Positions 11,341-21,140 are shown, counted from the stretch's first letter. The stretch is 64,000 bases of DNA from Pictodentalium vernedei (GCA_031216915.1 CM062296.1:146555340-146619339), one strand, 5' to 3'. Program-made: numbers and translations. The notes: a model not told the origin generated them from the letters alone.

Positions 11341-12480
11341 TTTACCAGAAAAACAGAGTTTGCTTAAAACAGGTAAATAAAATAGGTGGTATGTCATTAA
11401 ACAGGAAGCCATTCTCGTGTTACGTTCTGTTTATGGAGTTCCATCGTTATCAACATTGTTCTTTATAGATGAAAGGGGAAGCTGGTGATAGATGAAGGGT
11501 GGTGACCAAATTTTTCCACCTGAGAAAACAATTTTGGGAAGATTTTAGGGTGGTTGGAATCAAATCTATACTGCCTTGGCACCAAACACTGGTAATTTGC
11601 CGGAACATTTGACTCAATGAGTCTCTTTTGTAGCCACATAAAGAATTGTCCACCTATTTTGCAAATATTCAGAAAATAGCGCCTTTGTTTTCCCCGACAG
11701 GCCACGAAATCTCCAACAAAATGTGTGATGGGGCTGTCGACGCCCTAGCTCCCCATGTATTTACAACCCATTCAGAAGATGTTCATCCTTTCCGAGAAAC
11801 CTCGAATTGTTCGTCCCGCTGTCTCAAAATGTGGTAAACTTCAGCACTACAACGCCCCCACCCACCATGTCGTTCAATTTGGATTTCGCCCGTTGTAAAG
11901 AGTCACCTGAAAACTTTCTTCTCTAAAAATGTCCGGAATATATGCTACTTAAGTTGCTTTTACTAAAAGTCCCGACATGAATTTTGAAACATTTCCGAGT
12001 TACGTGGTCGCACACAGAAGTTTAATCAAAAGTGAAATTTGTACTTGTGGTTGGGGGAGGGCGGTAGACCCATTCTTATCTGAAAACGCCATGAATTTTC
12101 ATTTCTTAAGAGGTATTTCCTAAATGCCTGAACATTGAGCTAATATCGCACCAAGTTGCATGGTCGTATGCACTGCGCAGAGGTGTAATTGAAAGTAAAA
12201 ATCGGGCCTGGGGCAGGGGGGCCAGGGAAGGCCTCATTCTTATCTGAAAACCCCAGGAAGTTTAGTTTTTGTGATCAGTGAACATTGGAGAATTTTCGAG
12301 ATGAAAATCATGGTCGTACACGAAAGTCTAATTAAATGCGATTTCCGGGCGTTTTTGGCGCCCACAGCCCCTGAACGCCAGGAATGTGGAACTTAAGAAA
12401 TTGGTTTTCTTCAATAGCAAAACGGTAACAACTAGAGGGGAAACCTTTCGTTCTCGATAGTGCGGGATCTCTAACTGTAA
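11341..12480. other. No gene recognised; weak internal repeat
   Basis: ATTCTTATCTGAAAAC occurs at about 12073 and 12237, with diverged similarity around each. I see no coding signal that I trust. Confidence 0.4.
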
Positions 12481-12488
12481 GGAAAAAC

Positions 12489-12789
12489 GCAATGGATGTT
12501 TTTTTTATTTATTTCAATTACCTTTTAATGAACAGTTTCTGAGAGGAAGAGAAAGAAAGCGTCTGGATACATAGACAGAACCCGATGTGTATTTGAATCG
12601 GTGGGTGTTTTACATAACTCGTTTGAATGGCGCAGTCAGCACAATGGATTTTTTAAATTTATTTCCATTACCTTTTAGTGAACAGTTTCTGAGAGGAAAA
12701 GAAAGAAAGCGTCAGGATAAATAGACAGAATCCGATGTGTATTTGAATCGGTGGGTGTTTTATATAACCCGTTTGAATGGCATAGTCAT
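12489..12789. repeat. Two-copy tandem duplication, 152-bp unit
   Basis: AACAGTTTCTGAGAGGAA, the AAAGAAAGCGTC block and GAATCGGTGGGTGTTTTA occur twice with an offset of 152 bp and few differences. Confidence 0.8.
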
Positions 12790-13779
12790 ATTTCGCGAGA
12801 GCTATTCTGTGTTTATTACACACCCGATGCGATGCATTAAAATTCATTTAAATAAACAAATTTTAATTCCGATGTTTAAACCCAGTGGTGAAGAGGCCGT
12901 TTGTTTTGTTTGAAGCTGTACTGATGAAATGGATCGATAAAAAAATCAAAACAATCTTTTGGAACCCAGTCTAAATTTCATTCATTATCTTTCCTATTTG
13001 GAGTGTTTGTTGAAATTTGTATCGATGTTCCTCTTCAGCAGGTGTCCATTCAATCCTAACCATTTGGTGGCAATTACTGTTAGTAAAAATATAAGTACAA
13101 ATTTTAGCAAATTTGCAAACCAGCTTTGAGAAACTTTTTTTTAAAGAAGTTCGAAGCATGTCAAGATGTTCGTATATTTACCGAAATACAGCTGAACAAT
13201 TTAGCACAACGGGGACGAGACGTCCACGGGGCTGGGTTAATGTTGTGACTGGAAATGATTGGGTTTTTTTTAATTATCCCATTATTGGTTAACTTATTTT
13301 TGTTAACCGATTTTATTTTGCTTTGGACGTTTTCAAGTTCCGGCTAGCCCATCACAACTTGAATACATAAACATTTATGTCACAGTGGCGATTCCGTTAA
13401 ATACAAGAGTTTAAAGTTTAATGGATGTGTAATAAATAAAATTATCTTACCAACAATTTATTTCAACAAACTCCCGTCTGTCTCTATGTGCAGAGAAATG
13501 CACTAGTTCACTGAACAGTATGTTTTAACATATCATTCGTAAAACTTTAGTCTTTAAAGAGTCGTGGGATTAAACTTTTTAAAGGTCGATCATCTGTTGT
13601 AAATCCTAACGTGTGTTCCGCAAATGACGCACGGAGTAAAAATCAATAAATGAATTTAATCGTTTTAGACGGTAAAAAAAGATAGCAATCACCTTTGGTG
13701 ACTTTCTAATGTCCTCTATATTAAAATAAAATAGGTAAAATAAGGCTTAAAAAGTTAAAACTCCGTTTCTCGGGCCCTT
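12790..13779. other. No gene recognised
   Basis: AT-rich sequence. I find no domain, RNA gene or recognisable repeat. Confidence 0.4.
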
Positions 13780-14060
13780 CCGCATGGTCCTTTTGGCTGC
13801 CACATGCTCTCTTTTTATAACAAATGCAAACTTAACAAACTAAAAATTAAATGGTTTATGTCTGCATATTTTACGCAAGATAATAAGATTGGTAAATTTG
13901 TCTCTTGAGTGCAACAAGGCTTTGCAATGCTTTAGCATTGCAAAGCCTTCTTGCATTCAAGGGACGAAATACACCACCACCCATGCTATTCTGTAGATTA
14001 TGAGGCCTAAAGCAAAAAACAAATCAAGAACATGAACTTTTGATGACAAAGAAACAATTA
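13780..14060 (-). repeat. Dispersed repeat, inverted copy of 5770-6240
   Basis: It carries the reverse complement of the 'CCCTTGAGTGCAAG' core, plus a hairpin GGCTTTGCAATGC-TTTA-GCATTGCAAAGCC at 13917-13946. Confidence 0.6.
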
Positions 14061-14091
14061 CAAAAATAAAAAATAAAATAAAAAATCGCCC

Positions 14092-14214
14092 GCCCGCCCG
14101 CCCGCCCGAAAAGCCCGCCCGCCCGCCCGCAAGCCCGCCCGCCCGCCCGCCCGCCCGCCCGCCCGCCCGCCCGCCCGCCCGCCCGCCAGCCAGAAGCTCA
14201 AACCGCCCGCCCGC
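14092..14214. repeat. (CCCG)n microsatellite
   Basis: About 120 bp of CCCG units with minor variants. It ends about 60 bp outside the left end of the Polinton. Confidence 0.9.
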
Positions 14215-14266
14215 ATGCAATTTTACCAAAACAAATGGCATGAGAAACAGATCTACTTTGTGGGTC

Positions 14267-14272
14267 AACCCC
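14267..14272. other. Target-site duplication, left copy (AACCCC)
   Basis: Six bases directly before the AGTAGG end. AACTCC (one mismatch) follows the other end at 32869-32874. Six-base duplications are the rule for Polinton integrases. Confidence 0.7.
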
Positions 14273-14833
14273 AGTAGGTAATAAAGGCGGATATACTATC
14301 ACTTTGTACATGTACGTGTACAACATACGTACACGATGCGTTCACCAACGTGGAATTCAGTGTTAAATCACACGCTTGTTCACAAAAATGTACAGTGATG
14401 TTGAATCACCCATGTTTTTTTGTGACTCCTAGATCGCACTTTTAACGTTAAAATACTCGTGGAGAACGCGCGTTTTTAAAAAAAAGGCGAAATTGTACAT
14501 CGTCACTTTTATCTTTTACTTTAAAAATTTTTGTCGACGTTCCCATCGCAGATCAGACCATCGATCCATCGTTGGTGAACGCGAGCAAAAAATTCTGGGC
14601 CATCATCAAAAAACGGTCTGCGGATTCTACATCAGTGATCCAGAACCCGCCATTGTTTTGAGGCGGTGGGTTTTTCCCATTTATGACGTCATTAGGGGAA
14701 TTCCCCACTATGGGATTCTCCGTCAATCGACCGATCGGATCGCTCGATTCTCGTAAACTCGATCATACGGAGTTATCTCCCTTCGTCGTGGGGTGGGGGA
14801 ATATCCTAGGAAATAAATAAAAGTGATAAATAG
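14273..14833. repeat. Left inverted terminal repeat of the Polinton
   Basis: About 560 bp, matching 32262-32868 in reverse complement at high identity. It contains a TGACGTCA site (about 14682-14689). It lacks a ~45-bp internal duplication that the right copy has around GATCGGATCGCTCGATTC. Short ORFs here are artefacts. Confidence 0.92.
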
Positions 14834-15099
14834 AGCTCCTGTGCGCCTTTGGCGTGTTAAACCATTTCATTCGAATGTCAGTCTACAATTGTCAGTCTGT
14901 GTTTTTATCAAAACTGACAAGCAGGCTGCATGTCAAAGTGACATTTACTGTATAAACACTTACTGAGAACGCTATTTTGTCACGCCTGAGATGTATTACA
15001 GGTTTTTATTCAAATGAGATTAATTTGTCAAGTTAAATGGTTTATCTGAAAAAATTATTTTTATGAATCAAAAAGCGGAAAGAATTCAAAAAGATCATT
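14834..15099. other. Subterminal non-coding region
   Basis: Unique AT-rich sequence between the terminal repeat and the 185-bp tandem array. I see nothing recognisable. Confidence 0.5.
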
Positions 15100-15767
15100 T
15101 GATGTTTTGACTGAGCGATTACCATGTAAAATTTTAGAGAAAAATAGCGTTGTTCAACGTGCGAGTACAAACGCGGTTTTAACCCAAAATATTACAAGAT
15201 ATTCATGGAGTATTATTTTTCTCATATATTTTTTTCTGCAAAAAAATTCTCTGGCGAGAATTTTTTTTAAATATTTTTCAACTCTTGTTTTTTGACTGAG
15301 CGATTACCATGTAAAATTTTAGAGAAAAATAGCGTTGTTCAACGTGCGAGTACAAACGCGGTTTTAACCCAAAATATTACAAGATATTCATGGAGTATTA
15401 TTTTTCTCATATATTTTTTTCTGCAAAAATATTCTCTGGCGAGAATTTTTTTAAAATATTTTTCAACTCTTGTTTTTTGACTGAGCGATTACCATGTAAA
15501 ATTTTAGAGAAAAATAGCGTTGTTCAACGTGCGAGTACAAACGCGGTTTTAACCCAAAATATTACAAGATATTCATGGAGTATTATTTTTCTCATATATT
15601 TTTTTCTGCAAAAAAATTCTCTGGCGAGAATTTTTTAAAAATATTTTTCAACTCTTGTTTTTTGACTGAGCGATTACCATGTAAAATTTTAGAGAAAAAT
15701 AGCGTTGTTCAACGTGCGAGTACAAACGCGGTTTTAACCCAAAATATTACAAGATATTCATGAAGTA
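15100..15767. repeat. 185-bp tandem repeat, 3.6 copies
   Basis: TTTTGACTGAGCGATTACC starts a unit at about 15103, 15288, 15473 and 15658, that is every 185 bp. Differences are a few bases in A/T runs. The last unit is truncated. It lies just inside the left terminal repeat with no counterpart at the right end. The frames are open, but I treat the peptides as non-coding. Confidence 0.9.
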
Positions 15768-15940
15768 ATTATTTTGAGAATGACTTCAAGTGTGAGGAAA
15801 TAACGGTTTTTAGTTGTTATATTAAAGACGGAATATTTTTATTTACTTAAAACATAAAAATAATTATACATTTAATTTTGAAAATAATAAATAACTCATA
15901 TTAGCATACTCAAAGGAACATTAACAATTAAAAACGAAAG

Positions 15941-16846
15941 ATGTTTTTACAGATGGATCCTAGGCGCCGAGATTTAATTTTAGGCGAGTATGAACGTGCT
16001 AAGAAGGGAATTCAGTCTGCTGACAGGAGCAGACGTCTTGGTGAGATGGAACTCAAACGCGAAGCCACAAAAATATTTAAACCCGTGACGGAGGGTCAAG
16101 AGCGAAGCAGGAAGGAGATAGTCGAAGAACTGAGACCCATAAAGGAGAGTTCTTTGAGAATGGGTTCGTTGCCTCCTAGTTTTGGAAATCGGTATTCCGT
16201 TCAATCTACACCGGATTACGTTCCCACGGGAATTCAAACAGATTTGAGCGAGAGCGATGATACAGCTTCGACTATCACCACTAGTAGCGTCGCATCGTCC
16301 GATGATGATGGCGTTAAGAGAGATCAGTCGTATGGAATTTATAAGGATTCTGAGGGTAGAACTTTTGTGGGAGACACAGAAGTAGAAATTGACGATGATG
16401 AATTGATCGTGGGTTCGAATAAGTATAAAGTAACTGATGGTCTGCGCAGATTGCTCTTTTGCGACAAGCCCGGCAAGTACACGGAACAGGATTTCGATAA
16501 TTACGGAGACATTCTGGTTCAGACCCACGCCATGAAGAGAAGTAACGATGCCAGAGAGACGAGACCCAAAGCCAACAGAGGTTATAAGTGGACGAAAGTG
16601 GTGAAACCCATATGGGATATGAACAAGAAGTTCGTCGAATCGGTGACTGGCAAAGGGGTGAAAACCACTTTTCTTCCGAGCGATTCCGACGCTCTGTCTC
16701 AGAGATTGAGTTTGTTGATGGCGAGCAGACGGGCTGGTAACACGGGATTAGATAATCAGATAGTTGCTATATCTGACGAATTGTTAAGACAGAAGGTTTT
16801 GAATAAAAACCAGTATAAAAGGCTGATGAACGAATTGAAGTATTGA
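15941..16846 (+). CDS. Polinton conserved protein (DUF8207-like), 301 aa
   Basis: This is the first gene of the rightward structural cluster and is uninterrupted. The N-terminal third is charged and helix-prone. Residues ~95-125 are a Ser/Thr/Asp-rich linker. A conserved-looking domain follows from residue ~130, with the block GLRRLLFCDKPGKYTEQDF at ~167-185 and a C-terminal helix around SQRLSLLMASRRAG. This layout resembles an uncharacterised protein found in many arthropod and cnidarian Polintons (DUF8207, from memory). I assign no function; its place next to ATPase and penton suggests a virion or assembly role. A second ATG at 15953 is an equally good start. Confidence 0.8.
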   Translation: MFLQMDPRRRDLILGEYERAKKGIQSADRSRRLGEMELKREATKIFKPVTEGQERSRKEIVEELRPIKESSLRMGSLPPSFGNRYSVQSTPDYVPTGIQTDLSESDDTASTITTSSVASSDDDGVKRDQSYGIYKDSEGRTFVGDTEVEIDDDELIVGSNKYKVTDGLRRLLFCDKPGKYTEQDFDNYGDILVQTHAMKRSNDARETRPKANRGYKWTKVVKPIWDMNKKFVESVTGKGVKTTFLPSDSDALSQRLSLLMASRRAGNTGLDNQIVAISDELLRQKVLNKNQYKRLMNELKY

Positions 16847-16989
16847 TGTGTATATAATAAGTAGAGAGAAACAAACAAACAAACAAAAAATAAAACAGTA
16901 AATTCTTACACTAGAATAATAAAAGTATTTAAAAACAACAAAACGATTTATCAGTGAAAAAAAACAAAAATATATCATAAAAATAAAAT

Positions 16990-17370
16990 ATGTTGGTGAT
17001 AAAGAACAGGGGATACGTCAGAACTTACGTTCAAGGCGGTTCTGGCATCGTCGATTCTATAATGCGAGCGTTCACGGGCGACGCGGGTAGAAAACTCGCA
17101 TCGACCGCGTTTGAGGTTGGTAAGAAGATGGCTTTGGATGCTGGTAAGAAAGCCGCTTCCGAAGCCAGTGGTAGGATAGCTTCTGTGGCTGGCAAGAGGG
17201 CAGCCGACGCGTTGATCGACAAGTTGATCAGTCCGCCGGCGAAGCGAGCTGCGTTAGAGCGAACGCCGAAAAGTTGGAAAGATTTTAAGGATGGTGTGGT
17301 GCCCATACAAGATTTAGCCAAAATGACGAGTGGATCCGGGTTGAAGAGAACTCGCGACGGTGCGATATAA
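16990..17370 (+). CDS. Ala/Lys-rich basic protein of the Polinton structural cluster, 126 aa
   Basis: An intact ORF after an A-rich leader. The centre (residues ~30-80) is a repetitive Ala/Gly/Lys helix with several GKKA and GKRAAD-type turns. The C-terminus carries KSWKDFKDGVVPIQDLAK. A VQGG-S sequence at residues 14-18 resembles the di-glycine sites cut by adenain-type proteases, but P4 is Val rather than Met/Leu/Ile. Composition suggests a DNA-binding core or capsid-associated protein. I do not recognise a named family. Confidence 0.75.
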   Translation: MLVIKNRGYVRTYVQGGSGIVDSIMRAFTGDAGRKLASTAFEVGKKMALDAGKKAASEASGRIASVAGKRAADALIDKLISPPAKRAALERTPKSWKDFKDGVVPIQDLAKMTSGSGLKRTRDGAI

Positions 17371-17465
17371 ATAAATAATAACATTAAAAACAGAGTTTGA
17401 AAAACGTAAAAAAATTTGGGTTTGAAAAGAATCTAAAATAACAGACAAAAAAAAATAAAACAAAG

Positions 17466-18287
17466 ATGAACATTAAAGATATGTCTTGGAACGACGCCGC
17501 GACCAAGAGGTCGAATAACGAGTTCTTTCCCAAGAGCATAAGAGGCTTGACAGTGGGAAAATCGAATTGTGGAAAGACCAATCTGTTGATGAATCTGTTG
17601 TCCCGGCCCGACTGGTTGGATTACGACAGATTGTTCGTGTTTGGCAAGAGCTTGTTTCAACCCGAATACAGAGTGCTTCGAGAGTGCATGGATCGTAGAT
17701 TGCCCAAGGACGTCATAGCCAGAATCTTTGACAGTAGGGAGGAATTCGACAAGAGCGGAGCTCCACTTTCGACCATTTTGGACGGTGCGGCGATGGAGCT
17801 GATGAAGAGAAATGCATCTTCGAACGTCGAGTGTCGATTTTATGAGAACGCTAGCGACGTTCCGGATCCTAGGGAACTGAAATCGGAAGATAAGAATCTC
17901 ATGATTTTCGACGATCTGCCTTTGGAGAGACAGAACCGATGCGAATCGTATTACGTTAGGGGTCGACACAGCAACGTGGACTGTTTCTACCTGTCACAGA
18001 ATTATTTTCGATTGCCCAGACAGACGATAAGGGAGAACGCTAATTTTCTATGTCTCTTTCGCCAAGATCTCAAGAATCTCAATCACATCTACGGCGATCA
18101 CGTCGCAAACGACATGAGCGCGGCGGAATTCAGGAGATTCTGCAAGAGGGTTTGGGATGGTGGGCTTTACAATTTCGTCGTGATCGATTTGACAAGTGAA
18201 TTTAATCGCGGAAAATATCGGTGCGGATTCGACAAGTTTTATGTTTCCGATGATAATAATAAGATAGAGCGTGAAAATAAAATTTAG
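17466..18287 (+). CDS. FtsK/HerA-type genome packaging ATPase, 273 aa
   Basis: Intact. The Walker A motif GKSNCGKT is at residues 31-38. The Walker B motif LMIFDD is at 145-150. The stretch RGRHSNVDCFYLSQNYF at ~165-181 matches the sensor region typical of A32/FtsK-like viral packaging ATPases. In Polintons this enzyme is thought to pump the linear DNA into the capsid using ATP. Length is normal for the family (about 230-290 residues). It starts 95 bp after the preceding gene, behind an A-rich leader, and is followed by the penton gene. ATPase beside capsid genes is the standard neighbourhood. Confidence 0.92.
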   Translation: MNIKDMSWNDAATKRSNNEFFPKSIRGLTVGKSNCGKTNLLMNLLSRPDWLDYDRLFVFGKSLFQPEYRVLRECMDRRLPKDVIARIFDSREEFDKSGAPLSTILDGAAMELMKRNASSNVECRFYENASDVPDPRELKSEDKNLMIFDDLPLERQNRCESYYVRGRHSNVDCFYLSQNYFRLPRQTIRENANFLCLFRQDLKNLNHIYGDHVANDMSAAEFRRFCKRVWDGGLYNFVVIDLTSEFNRGKYRCGFDKFYVSDDNNKIERENKI

Positions 18288-18345
18288 AAAATAATAAATC
18301 TTCAAATAATTAGTTTTGAATAGAAAAAAAATAAAATTAAATATA

Positions 18346-19101
18346 ATGTTCGAACATGGAGAATTGTTTGGACGGATAGCCGAGAATACGGCTGCGAAAC
18401 AATCCATTCAAATCGTGGTGAGTGGCGATTCGACTCGATTCGCTACGAAATTCGAACCTTACATCGAATTGAATAGAGAGAAAAGTTACGAGATGGCTTT
18501 GGTGAATCTGGAGACTTATTATTCCTTTCCCAACGTCACCGAAAAGAATAACTCGTTCAAGTATTCCGACGGAACGGATTGGTTGGAGATTCGAATTCCC
18601 AAAGGGAGTTATGACATAGACGATTTGAACGATTACATTCAGACGCGAATGAAGACGGATGGAAAGGGAAGCAACAAGATCAGACTCGCTCCCAATCCTA
18701 ATACCTTACAGACGATGTTGGATTTGGAAGATAATTTTCGAGTGGATTTCAACACGGACGATTCTATAGGCAAGATGTTGGGATTCGATCGAAAGATGTA
18801 TCGAGGCCACGCAGCATCTGAAAATACGGTCGACATTCTCGCTGTCAATAGCATTCTGGTGAACGTGGACGTGATTGCTGGAAGCTATGTGAATGGTAGC
18901 GCTCAACCGACGATCTATTCTTTCTTTCCAAACGTGTCGCCAGGTTATAAGATCGTGGAGCGACCTCGAAATTTAGTTTATCTACCAGTGATTTTAGATA
19001 CGTTGTATAGTCTGAAAACCACGTTGACGGATCAAAATGGTGAACTGTTAGATCATCGCGGAGAGAGAGTGACGATACGATTTCACATAAGAGAAATATA
19101 A
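18346..19101 (+). CDS. Penton-like minor capsid protein, 251 aa
   Basis: Intact. I place the start at the ATG at 18346. An in-frame TTG 30 bp upstream extends the frame into the A-rich leader and is not needed. The sequence is beta-rich with few charged runs. SYEMALVNLETYYSFPN at ~47-63 and an arginine- and aspartate-rich middle match the Polinton minor capsid (penton) family, a single jelly-roll that forms the capsid vertices. Its position, 58 bp after the ATPase, agrees. The function comes from family knowledge; the sequence itself shows only the motif and the fold-like pattern. Confidence 0.82.
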   Translation: MFEHGELFGRIAENTAAKQSIQIVVSGDSTRFATKFEPYIELNREKSYEMALVNLETYYSFPNVTEKNNSFKYSDGTDWLEIRIPKGSYDIDDLNDYIQTRMKTDGKGSNKIRLAPNPNTLQTMLDLEDNFRVDFNTDDSIGKMLGFDRKMYRGHAASENTVDILAVNSILVNVDVIAGSYVNGSAQPTIYSFFPNVSPGYKIVERPRNLVYLPVILDTLYSLKTTLTDQNGELLDHRGERVTIRFHIREI

Positions 19102-19120
19102 AAGCGAAAAAAAAATATAT

Positions 19121-19130
19121 TATATATATA
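19121..19130 (+). promoter_or_regulatory. TATATATATA box before the small conserved gene
   Basis: A TA run about 105 bp before the ATG at 19236. Similar runs precede many genes of this element. In such AT-rich DNA this may be chance. Confidence 0.3.
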
Positions 19131-19235
19131 GATAACAAAAATAAAATAAACGCAATATTAATTTTACAAAATTATTTTAATATAATTATTAAACAAGAAA
19201 CAATTGAAGTAAATAATTTGAAAAAAAACAGAATT

Positions 19236-19469
19236 ATGACAGAATACGTGGTTAAAAACGTGAACATATCTGCAGGACAGAGGAAGAAACTTAAGAGAGC
19301 GTTAACAACTCGAGGCGAGGCGGTGAGATTCAAATTCACTCACGAAGATCTGACGAGAGGCGGTCAGGATTCGATCGCCTGGACCAGAAGTCAAATCAAA
19401 AGGATGGAGAAAGCTATTCGCGATGGAAGAGGGTTGACGGTGAGAATGAGTCCCGCTCAATTGAGATAG
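19236..19469 (+). CDS. Small conserved Polinton protein, 77 aa
   Basis: Intact. The ATG at 19236 is chosen over an upstream in-frame TTG. The protein is basic. It has an N-terminal GQRKKLKRAL helix and a C-terminal SQIKRMEKAIRDGRG turn followed by a short beta strand ending in SPAQLR. Small proteins of this design, with a helix ending in -K-A-I-x-x-G-(K/R)-G followed by -LT-(V/L)-R-x-S, sit just before the pX-like gene in other Polintons, as far as I recall. It ends nine bases before the next start, implying co-expression. Function unknown. Confidence 0.7.
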   Translation: MTEYVVKNVNISAGQRKKLKRALTTRGEAVRFKFTHEDLTRGGQDSIAWTRSQIKRMEKAIRDGRGLTVRMSPAQLR

Positions 19470-19478
19470 AATTTGAGA

Positions 19479-19847
19479 ATGAAAGGTGGTTTCCTACCGC
19501 TATTGGCAGGAATAGCCGCAAAAGCATTACCCTTCGCTGCAAAGGCACTACCCTTTCTTGGAAAGACTCTCGGCGTGGGAGCTCTCACGGGACTCGCTAG
19601 TTCGGCAGTTGAGAAATTAATGGGTGGCAGCGGACTGTTTTTGAAGAAGGGAGGAGCCGTGTGTCGCGTCCACGTAGACGACAGCGATAAAGGATTGTAT
19701 CTAGAACCCGTTAGAGGTGGCAACTCTCTGAGAGGAAACGGTCTCTATCTGAAGAGTGGACGGAACGTTGAGCAACTCGGCAAGGGTTTGTTGCTCGGTG
19801 AGAATTCGCCGTTTAAGAATATACCGATTTTGAATGTGTTATTATAA
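19479..19847 (+). CDS. Adenovirus pX/Mu-like (or pVI-like) membrane-active precursor, 122 aa
   Basis: Intact. The real start is the ATG at 19479. The protein begins MKGG-FLPLLAG, which matches the adenain cleavage rule (M/L/I)-x-G-G|x. The next ~40 residues are an amphipathic, Ala/Leu/Lys-rich helix pair with AKALPF occurring twice. A second match, LMGG|S, lies at residues 47-51. The C-terminal part has repeated Gly-Leu-Tyr-Leu strands. In adenoviruses the precursors of proteins X and VI are cut at such sites; VI releases a membrane-lytic helix and X condenses DNA. Which of the two this resembles more I cannot say. The protease gene of this element is broken, so maturation could only occur in trans. 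Confidence 0.7.
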   Translation: MKGGFLPLLAGIAAKALPFAAKALPFLGKTLGVGALTGLASSAVEKLMGGSGLFLKKGGAVCRVHVDDSDKGLYLEPVRGGNSLRGNGLYLKSGRNVEQLGKGLLLGENSPFKNIPILNVLL

Positions 19848-19901
19848 TATAAAATTATATAAAATATAAAATCATAGAAAGTATAAAATAATATATTTAA
19901 A

Positions 19902-19982
19902 ATGGATAAAAAGGTAGAGAAACAATTAGACGATAATGACGAATATCGCGAGACAGAGTGCAAAGAAACAAAAAAAAAATGA
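19902..19982 (+). CDS. Tiny ORF (26 aa) ending in the intergenic hairpin
   Basis: An ATG at 19902 opens a 26-codon frame, rich in Lys/Glu/Asp, whose TGA falls inside the hairpin at 19979-20003. It may be a real short peptide, or the tail of a gene whose start has been lost. Nothing similar is known to me. Confidence 0.25.
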   Translation: MDKKVEKQLDDNDEYRETECKETKKK

Positions 19983-20003
19983 GATCAAAAGATGATCTCA
20001 TTA
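19979..20003. terminator. Hairpin AATGAGATC...GATCTCATT between converging genes
   Basis: A nine-base perfect stem and seven-base loop, preceded by an A run and followed by a T run. It lies exactly where the rightward cluster meets the leftward paralogue genes. The same hairpin, ten-base stem, occurs at 27461-27487 at the next such meeting point. It is probably a two-sided 3'-end signal. It also supplies TGA in both directions. Confidence 0.55.
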
Positions 20004-20051
20004 CTTTTTTTTTTTTCATTTTTCTTTGCTAAAAATCAATCTCTCTTTTGT

Positions 20052-20501
20052 TTATATTTCCAAGTCCGTTATTAGCATGTTGACACTCGTGTCTTCTCCT
20101 TTTTCGAAAACGTGTTGCATGTTTATCTTTACTGTTTTGAGTTTTTTTACATCGGTCAACTCACTCTCACCACCCAATTTCTTCACGAGTTCGAATGAGA
20201 TGTTTGGAAATATGTAATTTCCATAGGGCAACGACAAATCGTCCTTGTCGAATTCTCTATCTTCGGCGATGACGATGTTCTGCAGATCGCTTTGGTACTC
20301 GTAAATCAAATCGAGCGCAGCTTCGTCCAATTTCAAAGGCATCTTATATTTGTCGTATTTGTGCTCTAAGCCCTTCGTCTCGGCCTCCTTCAATTCGATG
20401 GGATCGTGTCATTGTAATCTATAGATTTTATGACCGAATTTCTTATTCGTTTCGACTCGTTTCAATTTCAATTCGCATCTTTTAGGTGTTGTTGTCCTCA
20501 T
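20052..20501 (-). pseudogene. Unknown Polinton protein, tandem paralogue A (in-frame stop)
   Basis: An ATG at 20501-20499 opens a 149-codon frame with a TGA at 20411-20409 (codon 31). The protein starts MRTTTPKRC with a basic arm. It continues with an acidic, helix-rich region (EAALDLIYEYQSDL) and closes with a strand-rich part ending VNMLITDLEI. Its neighbour at 20692-21140 is clearly homologous over the full length, shifted by 639 bp. A TA-run box lies 63-74 bp upstream of the ATG. I know no family for it. Apart from the TGA the frame is clean, so the break may be recent. Confidence 0.65.
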
Positions 20502-20563
20502 GATCGATTATTTAGTTTTTTGTTTTTACGAATTACTAAGTTTGTTATTTTTTTTTTGCTCTT

Positions 20564-20575
20564 TATATATATATA
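20564..20575 (-). promoter_or_regulatory. TATA-like run upstream of paralogue A
   Basis: TATATATATATA about 65-75 bp before the ATG on the minus strand. Duplicate copy at 20644-20655. Confidence 0.35.
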
Positions 20576-20691
20576 AAAAAGTTGTTTTTTTAATTTTTAA
20601 TTTTTTAATGTAAAATTTTTTAGTAAAAGTTTTTTTTTCTCTTTATATATATATAAAAAGTTAACTTTTAACATTTCAATCTCTCTATTGT

Positions 20692-21140
20692 TTATATTTC
20701 CAAGTCCGTTATTAGCATGTTGACATTCGTCATTTTTCCACTTACGAAAATGGTGTGAATGTTTATCTTTACTCTTTTGAGTTTTTTTTCATAGGCGAAT
20801 GCGCTCTCACCACCCGATTTGTTCACGAGTTCGGGTGAGATTATTGGATATATGTAACCTCCATAGGACAACAATAAATCACCCTTGTCGAATTCTCTGT
20901 CTTCGGCGATGATGATATTATTCAGCAGATCACTTTGGTACTCGTAAAACAAATCGAGCGTGGCTTCATCCACTTTCAAACACATTCGATATTCGTAGTA
21001 GTAGCGCTCTAAGTCTACCATCTCAACCTCGTTCAATTCGATGGGATCGTGTTGTTGTAATGTATAGATATAAAACCGCATTTCTCATACCTTTCGACTC
21101 GTTTCAATTTCAATCCGCATCTTTTAGGTGTTGTTGTCAT
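20692..21140 (-). pseudogene. Unknown Polinton protein, tandem paralogue B (frameshift)
   Basis: The ATG is at 21140-21138, with the same MTTTPKRC start as paralogue A. The frame changes near 21085 and runs on to the stop at 20692, giving the second part from an internal ATG at 21081. Identity to A is high in the last 100 residues and in the non-coding DNA around both genes. This indicates a tandem duplication of about 0.64 kb. Substitutions between copies are spread out, so the duplication is older than the breaks. No function is recognised. Confidence 0.65.

Noticed and set aside
14493-14756. 87-residue ORF, and its mirror at 32345-32569
   Set aside because: Lies in the inverted terminal repeats and is frame-disrupted between the two copies. 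Non-coding.
15107-15763. Repeated 62-82 residue proteins
   Set aside because: The same peptide repeats because of the 185-bp tandem array; there is no start context or independent support.
15980-16528. 182-residue minus-strand ORF
   Set aside because: Antisense shadow of the intact DUF8207-like gene.
17433-17969. 178-residue minus-strand ORF
   Set aside because: Antisense shadow of the packaging ATPase, which has clear Walker motifs.
18316-18345. Upstream start of the penton gene
   Set aside because: Would need TTG and adds an A-rich leader; the ATG at 18346 is the natural start. The same logic applies at 19218, 19473 and 21832.
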